Source: JBBDRX01 sp040905245
Lineage (GTDB): Bacteria > Bacteroidota > Rhodothermia > Balneolales > Balneolaceae
Reading direction: 5' to 3'
NCBI GenBank assembly: GCA_040905245.1
Contig: JBBDRX010000037.1
Coordinates: forward strand, 1 to 8,609
Length of the DNA stretch: 8,609 bases
This document shows, piece by piece, positions 6,449 to 8,609 of this stretch. The position numbers were made by a program, and so were the translations under genes. Position 1 is the stretch's first letter. Every line of letters begins with the position of its first letter. The notes beneath the pieces were generated by a model. That model was given only the letters and a program-made list of their open reading frames with translations, was not told where the DNA came from and did no database searches.

Positions 6449-7687
6449 TTAGTCTATAAAGATCATTCCATTTTCCCCACCGAACCCATCAGGAACGGTG
6501 TACGTCTCTTCCGAGAATTCAATCCATGTTCGATCACCCTCTGTATTGATCAGGAGAATTTTGTACTCATATCCTCCCGGCGAGAGCGTGAGCTCAGTAG
6601 CATATCGATTCCGCCCGATTCTCCGGAGCGGAATCCCCGGCTCTTTCCAATCGTTTAAATCACCGATCAAAAAGAGCTCTCCATCGCCGTTATAGCGAAT
6701 ATTCAGCATGACAACATCGTCCTGGCTCTCTTGCCAGTCCGTTTCTGCCACCCTGTCCCTGTTGAACACTGGACGAATTGTAAACCGCACACCGGCCGAT
6801 ATGTGAAAATCATTAAGAACCTGATCACTGGCTGCCGAGGACAGCCTCAAATGATCTCCGCTTGCTGTGAGAGCAACTGAATCCATCAACTGATACCTTG
6901 CCTGTATTCCACTTCGCCAGATCCGGTCGGTCTCGTCAACAGTAATCACAGCTCCCGGCCCGGACCCATCCACATAATTCATCTGATAACTGTACTGATC
7001 CAGACCGGCCCTGGCACCAATCCGAAACCGGTTGGTAATCAGATGCTCCACAGAACCAAACAGCCCGGCGGTTCCGACCGGATCACTCAAATCTCCAAAA
7101 AACCCCGCACGAACCTGCCACCGAAAACCAAACCATCTCTCGGCCTCGACTGAATAAAGATCGAACCGGGTGGTTCGGCCTGCTTCTCCAACCCCATCGT
7201 CCGGCGAAACATTTCGATACCTGCGAAATGAAGACCCGGCCTTGATCCGGAAGCGGGTAAACAAATCGGGCTGCCAGGACATCCAGGGGATGGCCCACCA
7301 GTTGCTTCTATCGTATCCCAGTGCAACCCGGTTCGCTCCGGTCTCTGCTCCGAGCGTCCATCCACTCCCCAGCCCCTGTCGAATATTCCATAATCCATAT
7401 CCTCCTTTAACCGTATGACGATCGACTTCCGAAAAGGTTTCAAAAAAACCTCCAGCACCCAAATCGGTGGAGAACTGTCCATTATCGTAGACGAGTGTTC
7501 CGGAGGGAGACAGCAGGCCATACCCTGTAGAAACCGACTGATTCCACTCTCCATGAAATGGAACCATCATGGTGTTTGTCGAATAGCCACCCCGGGCGTC
7601 AAGTGACAGGAAGCCCTGCAAACCCTGGGCGTACAGAGGTGAGCACAGAAACAGCATCAGGAAAAGTCCCGTTAGTAAACGGATCAT
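6449..7687 (-). CDS. Outer-membrane beta-barrel protein with C-terminal glycogen-binding-like (CBM48/AMPK-beta type) domain
   Basis: A 412-aa protein. The signal peptide is MIRLLTGLFLMLFLCSPLYA with cleavage near A20/Q21. Residues of about 22-315 alternate aromatic and polar residues in short strands separated by turns, as in an outer-membrane barrel; a last strand-like segment ends near FTIRPVF. Residues of about 323-412 form a separate domain with CBM48/AMPK-beta marks: LFLIGDLNDW (W347), GGYEYKILL (K376), a Trp at 388 and the closing DGFGGEN (400-406). With usual barrel topology this domain would face the periplasm. The start is ATG 7687, 13 bp after the anti-sigma stop, with a weak GAAGAAA before it. 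An in-frame extension to 7909 lies inside the anti-sigma gene and would bury the signal peptide, so it is rejected. Transport, sensing or glycan holding are all possible; substrate unknown. Confidence 0.8.
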   Translation of the reverse strand: MIRLLTGLFLMLFLCSPLYAQGLQGFLSLDARGGYSTNTMMVPFHGEWNQSVSTGYGLLSPSGTLVYDNGQFSTDLGAGGFFETFSEVDRHTVKGGYGLWNIRQGLGSGWTLGAETGANRVALGYDRSNWWAIPWMSWQPDLFTRFRIKAGSSFRRYRNVSPDDGVGEAGRTTRFDLYSVEAERWFGFRWQVRAGFFGDLSDPVGTAGLFGSVEHLITNRFRIGARAGLDQYSYQMNYVDGSGPGAVITVDETDRIWRSGIQARYQLMDSVALTASGDHLRLSSAASDQVLNDFHISAGVRFTIRPVFNRDRVAETDWQESQDDVVMLNIRYNGDGELFLIGDLNDWKEPGIPLRRIGRNRYATELTLSPGGYEYKILLINTEGDRTWIEFSEETYTVPDGFGGENGMIFID

Positions 7688-7700
7688 AAATTTCTTCGAT

Positions 7701-8504
7701 TCAGAGGTATAGAACCGCATTCTGGTTTCCGAACCCGTCGTCCCTGTGGACGTCGGCAAACGGGTCTGTAACCCACTCCTGGCCATTTCGAATGAACATG
7801 TAGTGGTGTTCGCCCCGGGGAACCCGAACCATTCCGGTCCAGACCAGTTGGCCACCGACTTGCTCCTGTTCAAGCTCCTTCGGAGTCCATTCGGTAAAGT
7901 CCCCCGCAACAGCTACATGATCGGCATCTTCATCGATATAGACAAAACGAATCCAAACCTCTTCTCCTTCTTCTGCAACCACATTAGTCGCCATCATGGA
8001 CTCCGAATCCGCATTAACTGTCGGATCCGTACTGTTTTCTGACAGAGTAGCTACCGGGGATTCTAAACCGACCGGCTGCCACACCCACCATCCGCCTGCA
8101 GCTATCATAACCACAAGAGCCAACAAGGCCGGCCTTACTGTGAACTGTGCCGGAGCAATCATTCTATCAAATACACGACTGAGGCGTTCCAATATTCGAT
8201 TTTCCTCATTTTCTTTCACTGCGTCGTGCGGGGCCTCTTTTGTCTTCCTGGCCAGTTCTGCACTTTTGGTATCATCCAGTTGAGCAACTGCCTGCATCAC
8301 ACCATTGGTAAAACCTTCCGGCACATTTGCCGCCGGGGCCAAATTGGTATCCCGATCCGCCTGAAGAACTGAGAGAGACCGTTCGAACCGTAGCATAGAA
8401 CGCATCTCTTCACTTTCGGCAATCCAATGCAGTGCTTCCCGCTCCTCGTCACCACTCAATTCGCCGTCTAAAAACTTCTGTAGTATTACATCTGTATCTT
8501 TCAT
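7701..8504 (-). CDS. Transmembrane anti-sigma factor with periplasmic glycogen-binding-like (CBM48/AMPK-beta type) domain
   Basis: A 267-aa single-pass membrane protein directly downstream of an ECF sigma gene. The cytoplasmic part (1-120) begins MKDTDVILQKFLDGELSGDE and includes VPEGFTNGVM (61-70), both typical of anti-sigma N-termini. There is no HxxxCxxC, so it is not a zinc-binding ZAS type. A transmembrane helix lies at about 125-144, followed by an acidic Ser/Thr linker (147-182). Residues of about 183-267 have the AMPK-beta/CBM48 pattern: VAVAGDFTEW (W206), W222, RGEHHYMF (231-237), GQEWVTDP (241-248) and DDGFGNQN (255-262). The domain should sit in the periplasm. GGAGG stands 6 nt before the ATG, and the gap from the sigma stop is 12 bp. 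The fusion suggests that sigma release answers to a periplasmic glucan-like or protein ligand. This is inference; such domains can also be purely protein-binding. Confidence 0.82.
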   Translation of the reverse strand: MKDTDVILQKFLDGELSGDEEREALHWIAESEEMRSMLRFERSLSVLQADRDTNLAPAANVPEGFTNGVMQAVAQLDDTKSAELARKTKEAPHDAVKENEENRILERLSRVFDRMIAPAQFTVRPALLALVVMIAAGGWWVWQPVGLESPVATLSENSTDPTVNADSESMMATNVVAEEGEEVWIRFVYIDEDADHVAVAGDFTEWTPKELEQEQVGGQLVWTGMVRVPRGEHHYMFIRNGQEWVTDPFADVHRDDGFGNQNAVLYL

Positions 8505-8516
8505 GTTCTGCCTCCG

Positions 8517-8609
8517 CTATTGGCGGGGATCCAGCCAGGCTTTCAACTCTTTCCTCGCTCGATGAACCCGTACTTTTAATGCACTTACACTTACATCAAG
8601 ACGTTCCGA
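8517..8609 (-). CDS. ECF RNA polymerase sigma factor, C-terminal end only
   Basis: Thirty codons and a TAG stop of a gene entering from the right edge. The translation ends LDVSVSALKVRVHRARKEL and then KAWLDPRQ, which is the end of the sigma region 4 helix-turn-helix: VSVSALKVRVHRAR is the -35 recognition helix pattern of ECF sigma factors. The product would direct RNA polymerase to envelope-response promoters. The anti-sigma gene follows after 12 bp, the usual cotranscribed pair. The promoter and N-terminal region 2 lie outside the window, so autoregulation and ECF subgroup cannot be judged. Confidence 0.85.
   Translation of the reverse strand, partial: SERLDVSVSALKVRVHRARKELKAWLDPRQ

Noticed and set aside
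7688..7909. In-frame N-terminal extension of the barrel protein
   Set aside because: It lies inside the anti-sigma gene in another frame and would bury a clear signal peptide that begins at ATG 7687.

Overview
The window looks like part of a draft or metagenome-assembled chromosome from the Bacteroidota/Rhodothermota/Balneolota side of the tree. Three things suggest this: the MiaB sequence (GPDAYRDIP and FVSIMRGC stretches), a Bacteroidota-type Wzi capsule-assembly barrel, and a DUF4382 lipoprotein. Base composition is moderately GC-rich by eye. Balneolota is my best guess, from remembered family patterns and not from a search. A run of exactly 100 N (1150-1249) marks a scaffold join of unknown true length.

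Layout. (1) 2-1149, plus strand: miaB, cut by the left edge and by the N gap. (2) 1258-1288: a hairpin terminator with a T-rich tail on the minus strand, ending the gene that follows. (3) 1383-2204, minus strand: a DUF4382 lipoprotein. (4) 2205-2460: a divergent control region of about 255 bp with two inverted repeats and one Bacteroidota-like promoter element. (5) 2461-5393, plus strand: a tight three-gene surface-glycan operon encoding a Wzi-family outer-membrane barrel, a PglC-type phosphoglycosyl transferase and a sugar N-formyltransferase-like enzyme. The last two genes overlap by ATGA. (6) 5416-8609, minus strand: a tight four-gene operon that enters from the right edge. In transcription order it encodes the C-terminus of an ECF sigma factor, a single-pass anti-sigma factor with a periplasmic glycogen-binding-like (CBM48/AMPK-beta type) domain, an outer-membrane barrel with a second CBM48-like domain at its C-terminus, and a secreted helical protein with an internal duplication and a Pro/Gly/Asn/Gln repeat tail.

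How the genes may work together. The plus-strand operon fits surface polysaccharide work: the transferase starts a lipid-linked glycan, the formyltransferase decorates an amino-sugar nucleotide, and the Wzi barrel helps assemble or hold the polymer at the outer membrane. The minus-strand operon is the most interesting part. Two consecutive genes carry the same kind of carbohydrate-binding-like module, one on the anti-sigma factor and one on a barrel whose C-terminus should also face the periplasm. This suggests an envelope-sensing circuit in which a glycan, or the barrel's own domain, controls sigma release. That role is inference. The domain assignments rest on motifs read by eye.
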